Notes: generated from the letters alone by a model not told the origin. DNA of 64,000 nt from an uncultured Poribacteria bacterium (GCA_951828515.1 OX639992.1:310001-374000), one strand, 5' to 3'; counted from the stretch's first letter, positions 24,970-36,757 are shown. Program-made: numbers and translations.

Positions 24970-25773
24970 TTACAGATACGCCTCCAATTCCATTTCGGTT
25001 GGTGTCGGCGTGGAGATACCTCCTTCAGGGACTTCCATCTTTGCTGTCCAGACGATCCCGTTGAGAATTAACTTACGGAATTGATCATTCCCCCAATTCT
25101 GATGGTAATGTCCACCGGTACATCCGAACCCACGCCCGCCATCGGGACGTTCGACACACCAACCCAAGTGCTGTGGTTCGCCCTTTGCAACCGAAGCACG
25201 GACTTGTGGATTGCCGCTGTATGGTCCATCGGGTCTTTTGAGCGTTGATGCAGGTGCAATCGCACTCAACACAGGTGTCACGCCCCGCATATTTTCACGA
25301 AACCGCATGTGATAATACCACTCATCTTTCAATGAAAATGGCTCCATTCCACGTGTTATCGGGTGTTCAGAAAATTCAGTAAACGTTGCTATCCAATAAG
25401 GATTCACCGAAAGTCCTGGTTCAAAGTAACCACCGATCCAGTCTAAGAAACAATCACCCGGCTTGCCCTTCGGCACCTCGACTGCAAAGTGTAACATTGC
25501 GAGTCCTATGCCCTGTGCCATCAATTCGCTGATCTGATCAAGATGCGGGATGCTAAGATGTTCTTCACCACCGCCTGAATAAACAATAATAGCATCTGTA
25601 TCGGTGAAAATCGCTGGATCTTCGGGCCACCCCTGAGAGACCTCTGCCGCTACGCCGTCGACATTTTTGTTTAACTGCTCGGCAAGAAAGGCACACCCAG
25701 CGGGATGCTCATGCGCGCCACTGCCACGACTTCCACTTCCTGCCACCAAAACAATTCGAGATTTCTTTGCCAT
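24970..25773 (-). CDS. ThuA-like glutamine-amidotransferase-fold protein, copy 1
   Basis: A 267-residue protein from ATG 25773 (GGAGGA site). It belongs to the trehalose-utilisation ThuA group with a class I glutamine amidotransferase-like fold: VLVAGSGSRGSGAHEHPAG start, DTDAIIVYSGGG, GIGLAMLHFAVEVP at the nucleophile-elbow region, and EWYYHMRF. The usual catalytic Cys is not at the elbow (LHFA), as is normal for ThuA. It probably acts in sugar or glycoside metabolism; the reaction is unknown. It is a tandem duplicate of the next gene. Confidence 0.8.
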   Translation of the reverse strand: MAKKSRIVLVAGSGSRGSGAHEHPAGCAFLAEQLNKNVDGVAAEVSQGWPEDPAIFTDTDAIIVYSGGGEEHLSIPHLDQISELMAQGIGLAMLHFAVEVPKGKPGDCFLDWIGGYFEPGLSVNPYWIATFTEFSEHPITRGMEPFSLKDEWYYHMRFRENMRGVTPVLSAIAPASTLKRPDGPYSGNPQVRASVAKGEPQHLGWCVERPDGGRGFGCTGGHYHQNWGNDQFRKLILNGIVWTAKMEVPEGGISTPTPTEMELEAYL

Positions 25774-25822
25774 ATTTTTTCGATCCTCCAACAGAATTAC
25801 CCAAATCATTCTAAAACTACAC

Positions 25823-25974
25823 AGGACTTACGCAATTTTGATCACCCCCTGTGCCCTGAGAAAGGTATCGTATAAAAAACGCAGGCGGTCTGTGGCACAA
25901 ACTAACAGTTTTGCGGCGTACTCGCCCAGATGCGACGTGCATCATGCTACAAAAGAGCGGCATGCGTAAGTCCT
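25823..25974. mobile_element. MITE-like 152-bp element with 12-bp inverted ends, filled by a cassette
   Basis: AGGACTTACGCA (25823-25834) and TGCGTAAGTCCT (25963-25974) are perfect inverted ends. Inside, the host sequence GGCACAAACTAACAGTTT / ATGCTACAAAAGAGCG is split by a 32-base cassette (25912-25943). An unfilled relative is at 29571-29619. There is no open frame. The right end lies 2 bases from the stop codon of the second ThuA gene. Confidence 0.75.
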
Positions 25975-25976
25975 AA

Positions 25977-26780
25977 CTACAGATATGCATCCAATTCTGC
26001 TTCGGTTGGGGTCGGCGTAGAGATACCGTCCTCAGGGACCTCCATCTTCGCTGTCCACACGATACCGTTGAGAATGAATTTACGAAGTTGATCGTCCGCC
26101 CAATTCCGATGGAGATGTCCGCCGGTAAATCCGAATCCACGTCCGCCATCGGGACGTTCCACACACCATCCCAAGTGCTGCGGCTCACCGTTTGCGACCG
26201 ATGCACGCACATGCGGATTCCCGCTATGCGGTCCGTCGGGTCGCTCAAGTGTCGAAGCAGGTGCGATGGCACTCAACACAGGTGTCACACCCTGCATATT
26301 TTCACGAAACCGCATGTGGTAATACCACTCGTCTTCCAATGAAAACGGCTCTATTCCGCGTGTTGTGGGGTGTTCAGGAAATCCGGTAAACGTTGCTGTC
26401 CAATACGGATTGACCGAAAGGTGGGTCTCAAAGTAGCCGCCGATCCACTCCAAGAAGCGATCTCCGGGTTCCCCCTTCGGCACTTCCACAGCATAGTGTA
26501 ACATCCCAAGTCCGATACCCTGTTCCACCAGTCCAGAGATCTGTTCAAGGTGTGGAATGCTAAGATGCCCAGCACCACCGTCCGAGTAAACAATAATGGC
26601 ATCTGTATCGGTGAAAGTCGCTGGATCTTCGGGCCATCCCTGCGAGACCACGACTTCCACGCTGTCCACAGCCTTGTTCAACTGATCGGCGAGATAGGCA
26701 CACCCCGCGGGATGCTCATGCGCTCCACCGCCATGACTCGCACTTCCTGCCACCATAACAATCCGAGATTTTTCTGACAT
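25977..26780 (-). CDS. ThuA-like protein, copy 2
   Basis: A 267-residue tandem paralog of the gene at 24970, most residues identical (IVMVAGSASHGGGAHEHPAG, DTDAIIVYSDGG, MLHYAVEVPKG, EWYYHMRFRENM). GGAGG lies upstream of the ATG. Changes cluster in the region that would bind substrate, so the copies may have diverged in specificity. A MITE-like element separates it from copy 1, which is on the same strand and downstream. Confidence 0.8.
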   Translation of the reverse strand: MSEKSRIVMVAGSASHGGGAHEHPAGCAYLADQLNKAVDSVEVVVSQGWPEDPATFTDTDAIIVYSDGGAGHLSIPHLEQISGLVEQGIGLGMLHYAVEVPKGEPGDRFLEWIGGYFETHLSVNPYWTATFTGFPEHPTTRGIEPFSLEDEWYYHMRFRENMQGVTPVLSAIAPASTLERPDGPHSGNPHVRASVANGEPQHLGWCVERPDGGRGFGFTGGHLHRNWADDQLRKFILNGIVWTAKMEVPEDGISTPTPTEAELDAYL

Positions 26781-26861
26781 ATCCTTAACGCCTCCATTGG
26801 AAATATCTATCAGTTTAGCACATCATCAGACTTTTTGGCAAACCCTTTTGGTAAATGGCTA

Positions 26862-27012
26862 TCAGGGGTTAGCAGTCAGCGGTCAGTGGTCAGCAATTAG
26901 CAATTAGCAATTAGCGGTCAGTAGGCAGGGGAATAGCCGTCAAGAGCCAGTTGGTAGGAAGAACGTGCGATGAATGCACGTTGCATTTGGGCGAGTACGC
27001 CGCAAATCGCAC
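26862..27012. repeat. CAGTCAGCGGT/AGCAATT short tandem repeats, then a filled palindrome
   Basis: From 26862 to 26935 degenerate 7-8-base units alternate (GCAGTCAGCGGTCAGTGGTC, AGCAATT three times). Similar tracts occur at 36407-36475, 37845-37932 and 61645-61675. At 26965-27012 the palindrome GTGCGATGA...ATCGCAC carries a 32-base cassette (26974-27005) that is absent from the twin at 43970-43985. No gene lies between 26781 and 27220. Confidence 0.75.
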
Positions 27013-27089
27013 TACTACAAACGAGGAATAGTAGTCAGTAGTCAGGGCGGGTGATACGTACCGTTGTGTAGAACCTATCAAAACCTAAA

Positions 27090-27232
27090 GAATCTATCAA
27101 AACCTATAGATCTTTGAGTTTGTGTCGACTTCCTGCTTCTTCGTTTCGTGCCTCTCAACGAGGTCTTACCGAAACTCCACAGGCGTTTCGCGTCTCGGTG
27201 CAACTCACCGCGACGGTGCTTTATGAGACAGG
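27090..27232 (-). ncRNA. Probable omega-RNA / right end of the TnpB element
   Basis: TnpB guide RNAs come from the 3' end of the gene and the element end. Here the minus strand after the TAA continues with the hairpin CACCG-TCG-CGGTG and GC-rich stems, and ends in a purine-rich GAAGCAGGAAGTCGA near 27125. Beyond it lie AAAACCTAT-type repeats. The exact boundary is not visible; folding and family comparison would settle it. Confidence 0.4.
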
Positions 27233-28315
27233 ACACAGGTTGATTGCTGCGTTAAGGTCTCTATCGCAGTCAAAACCACATTCGGAGCAATGATAGGTTC
27301 TCTCAGAGAGTGGCAAATCTGCCTTCTTGTGTCCGCAGTGGCTACAGGTTTTACTTGAGGCAAAGCATTGGGGGGCTTCGGTTATCGGTATGCCCCGTCT
27401 CGCTGCTTTGTATTTGAGTTTCGTCAAAAAGCCACCCAACGCTGAATCGGATAACGCTTTGGCAAGTTTCCGATTCTTAAGCATGTTGGTGATTTTGAGC
27501 GTCTCAATACCGATAGCCGAGGCTTTGCGAACAATCCGTATTGTCGCTTGGTGATGAGCGTCTTCACGGATATTACCGATCCGTGCATGCACAGAAGTGA
27601 GTATACGCTTTGCCTTATGCCAGTTCTGACTACCTTTCTGCCTGCGCGAAAGTCTGCGATTGGCGCGTGCTAACTTGCGTTCATATCGCTTCAGCGGGCG
27701 TGGATTCTCAAATGTTGTCCCGTCAGAACACGTCGCAAGCGTATTGATACCTACGTCAATACCTATCGGTGGCTTATCGTCAAACAGAAGCGGTTGGTGC
27801 TTATAGTTGTTGCTATCGAGGCGTCTGACGGTGATAGATACATACCATTTGTCGTTATGTTTCGACACAACCACTTTTGTGATTTCGCCAGTATACCGCA
27901 ATGCTTCACGCAGGCGTATCCACCCTATCTTTGGAAGGTTGATACGCTTTTTATAGACATCAACAGTTCCTTCGCCATTGTCTGCTTGGTAAGAGCATTT
28001 ACCAGATCGGTTCTTATAGACCGGGAACTTGTTTTGTCCTTTTTTCCAGCGTGTTACAGCGTCTCCAAGATTGTGGATAGCATTCTTAGACGCATTCTGT
28101 GAGAGGTCAGAACACCAGTGAAACTTATCGTATTTGACGGCGTTAAACTCACGCTTGATGTCAACATGGGTGCGCCAGTCGTCTTGGTCTAAACCGACTT
28201 TGAAAGACGACAAAGCAAAGTTGAAGGCAACACGGGCATAGCCACAATGTTGAGATATTTGTGTGGCTTGCTTGTTATTCGGATTCAGCTCTATTTGCTG
28301 TGTTCGTAAAGGCAT
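27221..28315 (-). CDS. tnpB: TnpB (IS200/IS605-type RNA-guided nuclease), solo
   Basis: A 364-residue protein of normal TnpB length. The N-terminal helical domain (RTQQIELNPNNKQATQISQHCGYARVAFN) is followed by the split RuvC nuclease: first Asp in IGIDVGINTLA (about 184), Glu in IGIETLKI (about 270), last Asp in FDCDRDLNAAI (about 350). A four-Cys zinc knuckle CSHCG...CSECG is present. All catalytic residues are intact. No TnpA transposase is nearby, so mobility would need help in trans. A strong promoter lies at 28414-28442. Confidence 0.9.
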   Translation of the reverse strand: MPLRTQQIELNPNNKQATQISQHCGYARVAFNFALSSFKVGLDQDDWRTHVDIKREFNAVKYDKFHWCSDLSQNASKNAIHNLGDAVTRWKKGQNKFPVYKNRSGKCSYQADNGEGTVDVYKKRINLPKIGWIRLREALRYTGEITKVVVSKHNDKWYVSITVRRLDSNNYKHQPLLFDDKPPIGIDVGINTLATCSDGTTFENPRPLKRYERKLARANRRLSRRQKGSQNWHKAKRILTSVHARIGNIREDAHHQATIRIVRKASAIGIETLKITNMLKNRKLAKALSDSALGGFLTKLKYKAARRGIPITEAPQCFASSKTCSHCGHKKADLPLSERTYHCSECGFDCDRDLNAAINLCPVS

Positions 28316-28413
28316 GGATTCTCACGTATCACGCTTTTACCGCTTATCACTGTCGGTCGGCGAGGAGGCTGCACAAGCGTGCAGGTGATAAGTCCTCGCC
28401 ACGTGATATAATT

Positions 28414-28442
28414 AGTATAGCACTTTCTCAAAGTATTGTCAA
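28414..28442 (-). promoter_or_regulatory. Sigma-70-type promoter for tnpB
   Basis: On the minus strand TTGACA (28437-28442), 17 bases and TATACT (28414-28419). The leader of about 90 bases contains an inverted pair around AAGTCCTCGCC and GGCGAGGAGG. Confidence 0.65.
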
Positions 28443-28593
28443 GAAAAAAACGATACAACTTTAGATTCTAACAGATTCTTATAGGTTTTAGTAGGAAATA
28501 CCGAACTGCAACTTACCCTGTCAGTGAAAGAATCGCGAGTAAAACTCGCTCCTACTGAAGAATGGAATGCCCTGAATTGGAAAAAGAAAATAT

Positions 28594-28622
28594 TTGACAA
28601 TTTCGGGGAGAAGCCTTAAAAT
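28594..28622 (+). promoter_or_regulatory. Sigma-70-type promoter for the amidohydrolase
   Basis: TTGACA (28594-28599), a 17-base spacer and TAAAAT (28617-28622) lie about 45 bases before the ATG at 28669. Confidence 0.65.
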
Positions 28623-28668
28623 ACCTTCAAACTTAAATACAATTAAAGGTGAAATATAGGAGCACGCA

Positions 28669-29526
28669 ATGGAGCAATTCCCGATCGTTGATACACACGT
28701 CCATCTATGGCATCCAGAACAGTTGAGATACCCGTGGCTCACGGAAGTCCCAGCCCTAAACAGACCTTATCTCCTAAAAGATTACAACGATGCGTCCGGC
28801 GAACTGGATATCGAATCCATCGTGTTTGTCCAGTGCGATACACATCCGGATGACGGATTGAAAGAGACAACGTGGGTTACCGATCTTGCGACGACAGTAG
28901 ATCCCCGGATTCGGGGTATTGTCGCATGGGCACCGCTCGAAGAGGGAGGACAGGTCGCCCCTTTTGTTGAAAAGTTGGCAGAGAATCCGCTCGTCAAAGG
29001 TATCCGCCGCCTCATCCAATCTGAAAGCGTGGATTTCTGCGTTCAACCCGATTTTGTGAGCGGTGTTAAAACGCTCTCCCGCTACGGATTGAGTTTCGAT
29101 ATCTGTATTTTCCATCCGCAACTCGTCAATGCCATTCGGCTCGTGGAACAGTGTCCGCACGTCCAATTCATCTTAGACCACATCGGTAAACCGGACATCA
29201 AAAACCGACTTTTTGACCCGTGGAAACAGGAGCTCCAAACGCTCGCGGCGTTGCCGAATGTCCATTGTAAAATATCAGGTCTGGTCACAGAGGCTGACTT
29301 AGAAGCATGGACCCCTGCCGATCTACAGCCGTATATCGAACACATTATTAACTGCTTCGGCTTCGACCGTGTCATATACGGTAGCGATTGGCCCGTCTCC
29401 ACGCAAGCCTCGGAGTATCCACGGTGGGTAGAGACCTTGAGAACGGCAGTATCCGGGTGTTCACCTGAAGCGTTAGATAATCTCTTCCGCAACAACGCCA
29501 TCAGATTTTATAGACTTGACGCATAA
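28669..29526 (+). CDS. Amidohydrolase-2 family TIM-barrel hydrolase
   Basis: A 285-residue metal-dependent hydrolase of the COG3618 type. It has IVDTHVHLWHPE (HxH on strand 1), the His in FILDHIGKPDI, and the Asp of YGSDWPVS on the last strand. Relatives hydrolyse sugar lactones such as L-fuconolactone and L-rhamnono-lactone or aromatic lactones. TAGGAG precedes the ATG. It stands alone between a TnpB element and glcB, with its own promoter and a strong terminator. Confidence 0.85.
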   Translation: MEQFPIVDTHVHLWHPEQLRYPWLTEVPALNRPYLLKDYNDASGELDIESIVFVQCDTHPDDGLKETTWVTDLATTVDPRIRGIVAWAPLEEGGQVAPFVEKLAENPLVKGIRRLIQSESVDFCVQPDFVSGVKTLSRYGLSFDICIFHPQLVNAIRLVEQCPHVQFILDHIGKPDIKNRLFDPWKQELQTLAALPNVHCKISGLVTEADLEAWTPADLQPYIEHIINCFGFDRVIYGSDWPVSTQASEYPRWVETLRTAVSGCSPEALDNLFRNNAIRFYRLDA

Positions 29527-29570
29527 TCTGTTAGTTCCGTATGCGAGGGTTCCCAACCTCGCTTTTTCAC

Positions 29571-29619
29571 TTGGCACAAACTAAAAGTTTATGCTACAAA
29601 AGAGCGTTATGCATAAGTC
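29571..29619. repeat. Unfilled copy of the GGCACAAACT...CATAAGTC repeat
   Basis: Here GGCACAAACTAAAAGTTT runs directly into ATGCTACAAAAGAGCG and then ATGCATAAGTC. The copy at 25895-25972 has the same flanks with a 32-base insert at that joint. Related AAACT-AGTTT hairpins occur at 41400 and 41610. Confidence 0.75.
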
Positions 29620-29625
29620 ATAAAG

Positions 29626-29660
29626 AAAAGGGAAGGATGCAGGCTACATCCTTCCCTTTT
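29626..29660. terminator. Rho-independent terminator, probably bidirectional
   Basis: A perfect 14-bp stem AAAAGGGAAGGATG / CATCCTTCCCTTTT around a 7-base loop, followed by TTGTTTTT. It lies between the converging amidohydrolase and glcB genes. Confidence 0.92.
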
Positions 29661-29789
29661 TTGTTTTTCGATTCCGTCGTCATTTAGGGCGGTGTCTACA
29701 TCCCCCGAATCAATTCAAGGGTTTGACACCGACATACGATAAAATCCGGTGCGGTTAGGAAACTGCACCTACCAGTGTTGGAGACAGGC

Positions 29790-31973
29790 TTAGCCGCCTG
29801 CTTTGACCTCTCGTCGACGCGGATGTAGCACGAACTCGGTATACCCGTTCGGTAGTTCACACCCTTTAAAAACCAGATCCAAAGCCGCTTGAAACGCGGT
29901 GCTCTGGTCATAATTCGGTGACATATCCCGATAATTCGGGTCATCGGCGTTCTGCTCGTCAACGATCTTTGCCATCCGCTGGAACGTTTCGGTTACCTGT
30001 TCCTTCGTAACGATCGCGTGGCGTAACCAATTTGCGATGTGTTGACTCGAAATCCGCAGTGTCGCTCGATCCTCCATTAACCCGACGTTGTTAATATCAG
30101 GTATCTTCGAGCAACCGATACCTTGGTCCACCCATCGGACGACGTATCCCAAGATACCCTGCGCGTTGTTATCCAATTCGTGCTGAATCTCATCGGGTTG
30201 TAACTCGCGATCCTTCAACAGCGGCGGTGTTAGCAGATCATCCAAACTCGCACGCTGTCTCGCCGACAATTCCTTTATCCAATTTCCAACATCAACCCGG
30301 TGGTAGTGCATTGCATGAAGCGTTGCGGCTGTCGGTGATGGCACCCACGCCGTGGTCGCACCCGCCAAGGGGTGATTCACCTTCGTTTCAACCATCTCTG
30401 CCATCTGGTCAGGTTTCGTCCACATCCCCTTCCCAATTTGCGCAGTACCGAGCAGTGCGGTTTCAATCCCGATATCGACGTTCCAATCCTCATAAGCGAG
30501 CATCCACGGCTCGTTGCGGATGTCCATCTTCGGAATCACGGGTCCCGCTTCCATACTCGTATGGATTTCATCGCCGGTTCTATCCAAAAACCCGGTGTTA
30601 ATAAAGACGAGGCGTTCCTGTGCGACTCGGATCGCCTCTTTGAGATTGACGGTCGTCCGTCGTTCCTCATCCATAATCCCAATCTTAATAGTATTCGTTG
30701 GAAGCCCAAGTGCCGATTCAATCCACTCAAACATCCGAATCGTCATATCAACCTCTTCAGGACCGTGGAACTTCGGCTTGACGATGTAGATACTCCCCGT
30801 TTTGCTATTGGTGCGGGGACCGTTGCCCTGGAGGTCATGCATTGCGGCGAAACTCGTTACCATGGCATCAAGAATGCCTTCTGGAACCTCCTCACCGTCG
30901 GCTGTCGTGACGGCATCGGTGTACATGTGGAGCCCCACATTCCGAATTAGGAGCAGACTTCTGCCGGCCACGGTCACTGTCCCGCCATCGGGTGCGGTAA
31001 ATGTCTTATCCGGTGCGAGGCGACGGGTAAGCGTTTCGCCGTTTTTTTCAAACGTTGTCTCCAGCGTCCCCTTCATAATGCCGTTCCAATTGCTATAGAC
31101 GCGTACCTTGTCGGCGGCATCCACCGCGGCGACAGAATCCTCGCAATCTTGGATCGTCGTGATTGCCGATTCAAGGATAACATCAACAACACCGGCGGGG
31201 TGCACCTTTCCAACGGGATGATCTCGGTCTATTTGTATTTCAATGTGCAGTCCGTGGTTGCGTAGCAGAATAGCACTGAGTTTACCATTGTTTTGCGTAA
31301 AACCTACAAATTTGGTTGGATCGGCTAACCCGACCTCACTGCCATCACTGAGTGTAGCCCGTAACTGCTGCTCGTCTCGGACGGTTTTGAGGGAAAATCC
31401 CGTAACGTCGGAGAAACTTCCAGTTTCAAGTTCCGTCATTTCATCTAAAAAATTTTCGGTGTACGCGATGACTTTCGCCCCGCGGATCGGGTTATAGGCA
31501 GTCCCTCGTGTCGCCCCGTCCGATTCATCGATGACATCGGTGCCGTAGAGTGCATCGTAGAGGCTTCCCCAGCGTGCGTTCGCGGCGTTTAGGGCATAGC
31601 GAGCGTTATCGGTCGGGACGACCAATTGTGGACCTGAGATGAGCGAAATCTCTGTGTCAACGTCTTCGGTAATCACAGTAAAATCCTGTCCTTCAGGGAG
31701 CAGATAGCCTATCTCCTTCAGAAACGCCGAATACGCCTCATTGTCTAACGGTTCATCTTTGCGCGCCAGATGCCACTCGTCAATCTGCTGTTGGAGTGTA
31801 TCCCGTTTCTCTAAGAGTGCTTTATTTTCTGGTACGAACGCCGCAACGATGTCGCCGAACGCTTTCCAGAAGGCATCCGCCTCTACCCCCGTACCGGGTG
31901 CGATCTCATCTTTTACTAATGCATACAAATCTTCATCTATCCTGAGATTACCGACTTCAATCCGGTTTCCCAT
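29790..31973 (-). CDS. glcB: Malate synthase G
   Basis: A 727-residue enzyme of the long G isoform. ATG 31973 has a GGAG site, and the next residues [20 protein letters not shown] match the family start; a longer frame to 32057 crosses the promoter. Diagnostic blocks are [58 protein letters not shown] and [41 protein letters not shown] lies near the end. It condenses glyoxylate with acetyl-CoA to malate. No isocitrate lyase or glycolate oxidase gene is in the window, so the glyoxylate source is unknown. Confidence 0.96.
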   Translation of the reverse strand: MGNRIEVGNLRIDEDLYALVKDEIAPGTGVEADAFWKAFGDIVAAFVPENKALLEKRDTLQQQIDEWHLARKDEPLDNEAYSAFLKEIGYLLPEGQDFTVITEDVDTEISLISGPQLVVPTDNARYALNAANARWGSLYDALYGTDVIDESDGATRGTAYNPIRGAKVIAYTENFLDEMTELETGSFSDVTGFSLKTVRDEQQLRATLSDGSEVGLADPTKFVGFTQNNGKLSAILLRNHGLHIEIQIDRDHPVGKVHPAGVVDVILESAITTIQDCEDSVAAVDAADKVRVYSNWNGIMKGTLETTFEKNGETLTRRLAPDKTFTAPDGGTVTVAGRSLLLIRNVGLHMYTDAVTTADGEEVPEGILDAMVTSFAAMHDLQGNGPRTNSKTGSIYIVKPKFHGPEEVDMTIRMFEWIESALGLPTNTIKIGIMDEERRTTVNLKEAIRVAQERLVFINTGFLDRTGDEIHTSMEAGPVIPKMDIRNEPWMLAYEDWNVDIGIETALLGTAQIGKGMWTKPDQMAEMVETKVNHPLAGATTAWVPSPTAATLHAMHYHRVDVGNWIKELSARQRASLDDLLTPPLLKDRELQPDEIQHELDNNAQGILGYVVRWVDQGIGCSKIPDINNVGLMEDRATLRISSQHIANWLRHAIVTKEQVTETFQRMAKIVDEQNADDPNYRDMSPNYDQSTAFQAALDLVFKGCELPNGYTEFVLHPRRREVKAGG

Positions 31974-32068
31974 ACTCTTTTCTCCATTCCAAGATGCTGT
32001 AAGGTGTTGGATCCTCGTTAATCGATGCTTCATTGCACCGACAACAAATTTTGCCACAATTGTTAATT

Positions 32069-32097
32069 ATCATAGCAAGAGATTTGTAGTTTGTCAA
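32069..32097 (-). promoter_or_regulatory. Sigma-70-type promoter for glcB
   Basis: On the minus strand TTGACA (32092-32097), 17 bases and TATGAT (32069-32074), just after the stop of the upstream gene. Confidence 0.65.
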
Positions 32098-32104
32098 TCG
32101 TTTT

Positions 32105-32905
32105 TTAAATGGTGGGGTAATTCGGCTGGTTTTTCTTCTTGATGGGGGATTTTCGCCGATCTTTCCGTCGCGATTTAAACACATCGCTTGTCTGTTCAAT
32201 GTGTTTAACACGATCCAAGAAGTACAAGCGCATAGGAGCCGCAGATTTATAATGCGGGTTATCCAAAAAAACATCTGGTTCGCCTAACAATTCGCTGATA
32301 AGCCCTTTTGTCCAGCCACGTTCAGAGATGAGCCGTGTCTGGGTGATTTTTTCTTTCTCACGCACTTCCTTGCGTTTTGCGGCTTTCTGCTGCTTTTCGG
32401 TTTGCCACAAGATTTTGAAATCGTCTGAACGTTCGACTTTGCGAATATCGGATTTTAGATAAATTGGATAGGTTAAGCGACCCTCTAAAAAGGTCATAGA
32501 GAAAGACTCATGCGACAAGAATCTATCTATGCGTTCGGGTGTCCAATGTCCACGCCTCAACAATTCTTCGTGCGAGAAGTGGGTGTCGGGATGTACTTCC
32601 ATTTCTATATTCCAAATCTCGCAGAATGTTTTTCGCATTGAGACATCGTGAAAATTCTCAATCATCAATTCTTTTTCTGCTTTCTCAATATCCTTGTAGC
32701 GAAAGAGCCGCACCGTGTTTAAGTCCTCTATTGTAATCACATTAACACCATCTATCGTTCTCCCTACTTTTCTTTTGACTTCAAAATCAAAGAGTTGTGA
32801 GTCAGAGAGAATCGTGCCACGTTTTCCGAGTTGGGATTTGGTGATGTATCCACCTTTTCTGACCGTAAAATTACGTGCGGGTCTCCGATGCTTTTGCTGT
32901 TCCAT
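32105..32905 (-). CDS. Hypothetical basic protein, unknown function
   Basis: I do not recognise this 266-residue protein. ATG 32905 has a CGGAGGT site; the frame to 32941 is less likely. It is rich in Lys/Arg/Glu with a basic start (MEQQKHRRPARNFTVRKGGY) and a long charged helix (QTEKQQKAAKRKEVREKEKI, about 180-199). A very basic C-terminus (KSRRKDRRKSPIKKKNQ) follows. RLISERGWTKGLISELLGEPD looks like a helix-turn-helix-like element, and the segment DSQLFDFEVKRKVGRTIDGV precedes it. Nucleic-acid binding is possible, but that is inference. Confidence 0.6.
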   Translation of the reverse strand: MEQQKHRRPARNFTVRKGGYITKSQLGKRGTILSDSQLFDFEVKRKVGRTIDGVNVITIEDLNTVRLFRYKDIEKAEKELMIENFHDVSMRKTFCEIWNIEMEVHPDTHFSHEELLRRGHWTPERIDRFLSHESFSMTFLEGRLTYPIYLKSDIRKVERSDDFKILWQTEKQQKAAKRKEVREKEKITQTRLISERGWTKGLISELLGEPDVFLDNPHYKSAAPMRLYFLDRVKHIEQTSDVFKSRRKDRRKSPIKKKNQPNYPTI

Positions 32906-33016
32906 GCTGAATACCTCCGGGCAGTTTTGTGTCGTGCCCAAGACGGTTTCACTATCAGATTATATCACATTTTTAGACAATTGCCACCTCCTTTTTGACC
33001 GAAGCCATTCAGATAG

Positions 33017-33212
33017 GTCGGGAATCGGAGTTCCCTCCTACAGGAGAATCAAATGGCTCTGGGACACCCTTCTCATGCGACTTGCGAAAATGCTGAACTT
33101 GTGTTAGTATGTTAATCGGAATAGAGAGTTCCCTTTCTCACTGAAGCGGAATATATAGTAAAACCCGTAATTACTTATACACCAACGCAAGGGCAAGGTT
33201 CCAAACCTCGCC
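33017..33212. repeat. Two palindromic repeats upstream of thiC
   Basis: GTCGGGAATCGGAGTTCCCT plus CCTACA lies at 33017-33042; the same family occurs at about 36546, 38595 and 56967. GGCAAGG-loop-CCTCGCC lies at 33192-33212. In the 450 bases before thiC I see no thiamine riboswitch consensus and no gene. Confidence 0.7.
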
Positions 33213-33314
33213 AGCGGCGGTGGGCTCTTGTTCACTGACGAATTGTAAACATAATTACGGACGGTTTGGCAAACGACACGGTAGAACGACGGCAACAGAG
33301 GCACAGACAATTAA

Positions 33315-35291
<1,977 letters not shown>

Positions 35292-35320
35292 AGGCAGTCC
35301 AGGAGCACATAGTTAAAAAT

Positions 35321-36400
35321 ATGAACATTGGAATTATTGGTTGTGGAACCATCAGCAGTGCCTATTTTGAGGGCGCGCGAAAAACTGACATCTTAGAAAT
35401 CAAAGCCTGTGCTGACCTCCGAATGGAATCCGCACAGGCACAAGCCGAAAAATATAACTCCCACGCATGCACTGTCGATGAATTGCTTGCAGATGATGAG
35501 ATCGAACTCGTCGTGAACCTCACCATCCCGCGGGCACACGTCGAAGTCGGTCTGCAAGTCTTGGAAGCCGGCAAGCACGTCTATAGTGAGAAACCGCTCG
35601 GTGTGGATACCGACAGTGGGAAACAACTGATTGATAGCGCTGCTGAAAAAGGACTCCGTGTCGGTTCAGCACCCGATACTTTTCTCGGTGCAGGCGTCCA
35701 GACCGCACGGCGGACACTGGACGCAGGAAAAATCGGGCGACCTATCGCCGGGACAGCGTTCATGTGTGGACACGGACACGAAAGTTGGCATCCCAACCCC
35801 GCCTTTTACTACGATCTCGGTGGTGGTCCGATGCTGGATATGGGACCTTATTATGTGACAGCACTCGTCAATATCCTGGGTCCCGTCAAACGCGTTGCCG
35901 CGATTACGACGAAAGCCTTTGAAGAACGTGTCGCGACGAGTCAAGCCGTGCGTGGTTTGCGGATCCCCGTTAAAATCACGACCCACCTCACCGGCTCAAT
36001 CGAATTCCAGAACGGTGCGATCATCACAATGATTATGAGTTTCGATATGTGGCGACACAGTCTCCCGTGCATCGAAATCTACGGTGAAACCGGCTCAATG
36101 ACGGTGCCTGATCCGAATGGATTCGGCGGTCCCGTAAACGTCTGTCCCGCAGGGGGTGATTGGGAAGCGGAGGAAATCCCTTTCCCGAACAATGCTCGGA
36201 TGATTGGGGTCATTGATATGGTGTCCGCTATCGATTCAGGACGCATGCATCGCGCGAACGGTGCGTTGGCATACCATGTGCTTGAGGTGATGTGCGCTTT
36301 CGACAAATCTTCTGAAACAGGTGAGCATGTCGTCATCGAAAGCACGACGGAACGTCCTGAGCCTGTGCCAACTGGTTTACAGGAATGGGAAATCGATTGA
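35321..36400 (+). CDS. Gfo/Idh/MocA-family oxidoreductase, copy 1
   Basis: A 359-residue NAD(P)-dependent sugar or inositol dehydrogenase type protein. The Rossmann motif is NIGIIGCGTISSAYFE (residues 2-17), and the family motif is YSEKPLGVD with the catalytic Lys. A C-terminal alpha/beta domain holds the putative substrate site (GGGPMLDMGPYYV). The substrate is unknown. It starts 29 bases after thiC but has a separate AGGAG-containing leader. That leader (GGCAGTCCAGGAG...TTAAAAAT) is repeated ahead of copy 2, showing the unit was duplicated together with its ribosome site. Confidence 0.85.
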   Translation: MNIGIIGCGTISSAYFEGARKTDILEIKACADLRMESAQAQAEKYNSHACTVDELLADDEIELVVNLTIPRAHVEVGLQVLEAGKHVYSEKPLGVDTDSGKQLIDSAAEKGLRVGSAPDTFLGAGVQTARRTLDAGKIGRPIAGTAFMCGHGHESWHPNPAFYYDLGGGPMLDMGPYYVTALVNILGPVKRVAAITTKAFEERVATSQAVRGLRIPVKITTHLTGSIEFQNGAIITMIMSFDMWRHSLPCIEIYGETGSMTVPDPNGFGGPVNVCPAGGDWEAEEIPFPNNARMIGVIDMVSAIDSGRMHRANGALAYHVLEVMCAFDKSSETGEHVVIESTTERPEPVPTGLQEWEID

Positions 36401-36406
36401 ATATAT

Positions 36407-36575
36407 AGCGGTCAGCGGTCAGTAATCAGCAGTCAGCAGTCAGCGGTCGGCAGTCAGCGATCAGCCATCAGCGATTGGATATGAGGGATGCGTCTATAGA
36501 AAGAGGAGTGAACGGCACACGGAGTGTGCCTACTACTTTTAAAGAGTCGGGATTCGGAGATCCCTCCTACAAGGC
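36407..36575. repeat. CAGTCAGCGGTC short repeats and a GTCGGGATTCGGAG palindrome
   Basis: 36407-36475 is a run of GCAGTCAGC/GGTCAGC-like units. GGCACACGGAGTGTGCC near 36514 is a hairpin, and 36546-36571 is the GTCGGGATTCGGAGATCCCT repeat. Nothing coding is visible up to 36757. Confidence 0.7.
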
Positions 36576-36757
36576 GAATCCATGTTAAGACCGCACAAAT
36601 CCTTAAGTTACGTACGAATTAACCCAAAACCTGCCTGAAATGAAATTTGGTTCTCCTTAAATGGCATAATTTTGCTTCGCATTGTCCCGCAAGCCTCTAT
36701 AGTCTTGCGCAGAACACTTTACATTTAGAAGGCAGTCCAGGAGTCATAGTTAAAAAT

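Noticed and set aside
24970-26780. Frameshifted single gene instead of two ThuA genes
   Set aside because: Both copies are full length, each with its own ribosome site and stop.
26862-26935. Origin-like or iteron array (CAGTCAGC units)
   Set aside because: Units are degenerate, occur at many intergenic sites and lack an AT-rich region or DnaA boxes.
27221-28315. Complete IS605 element
   Set aside because: Only TnpB is present; no TnpA gene and no clear left end were found.
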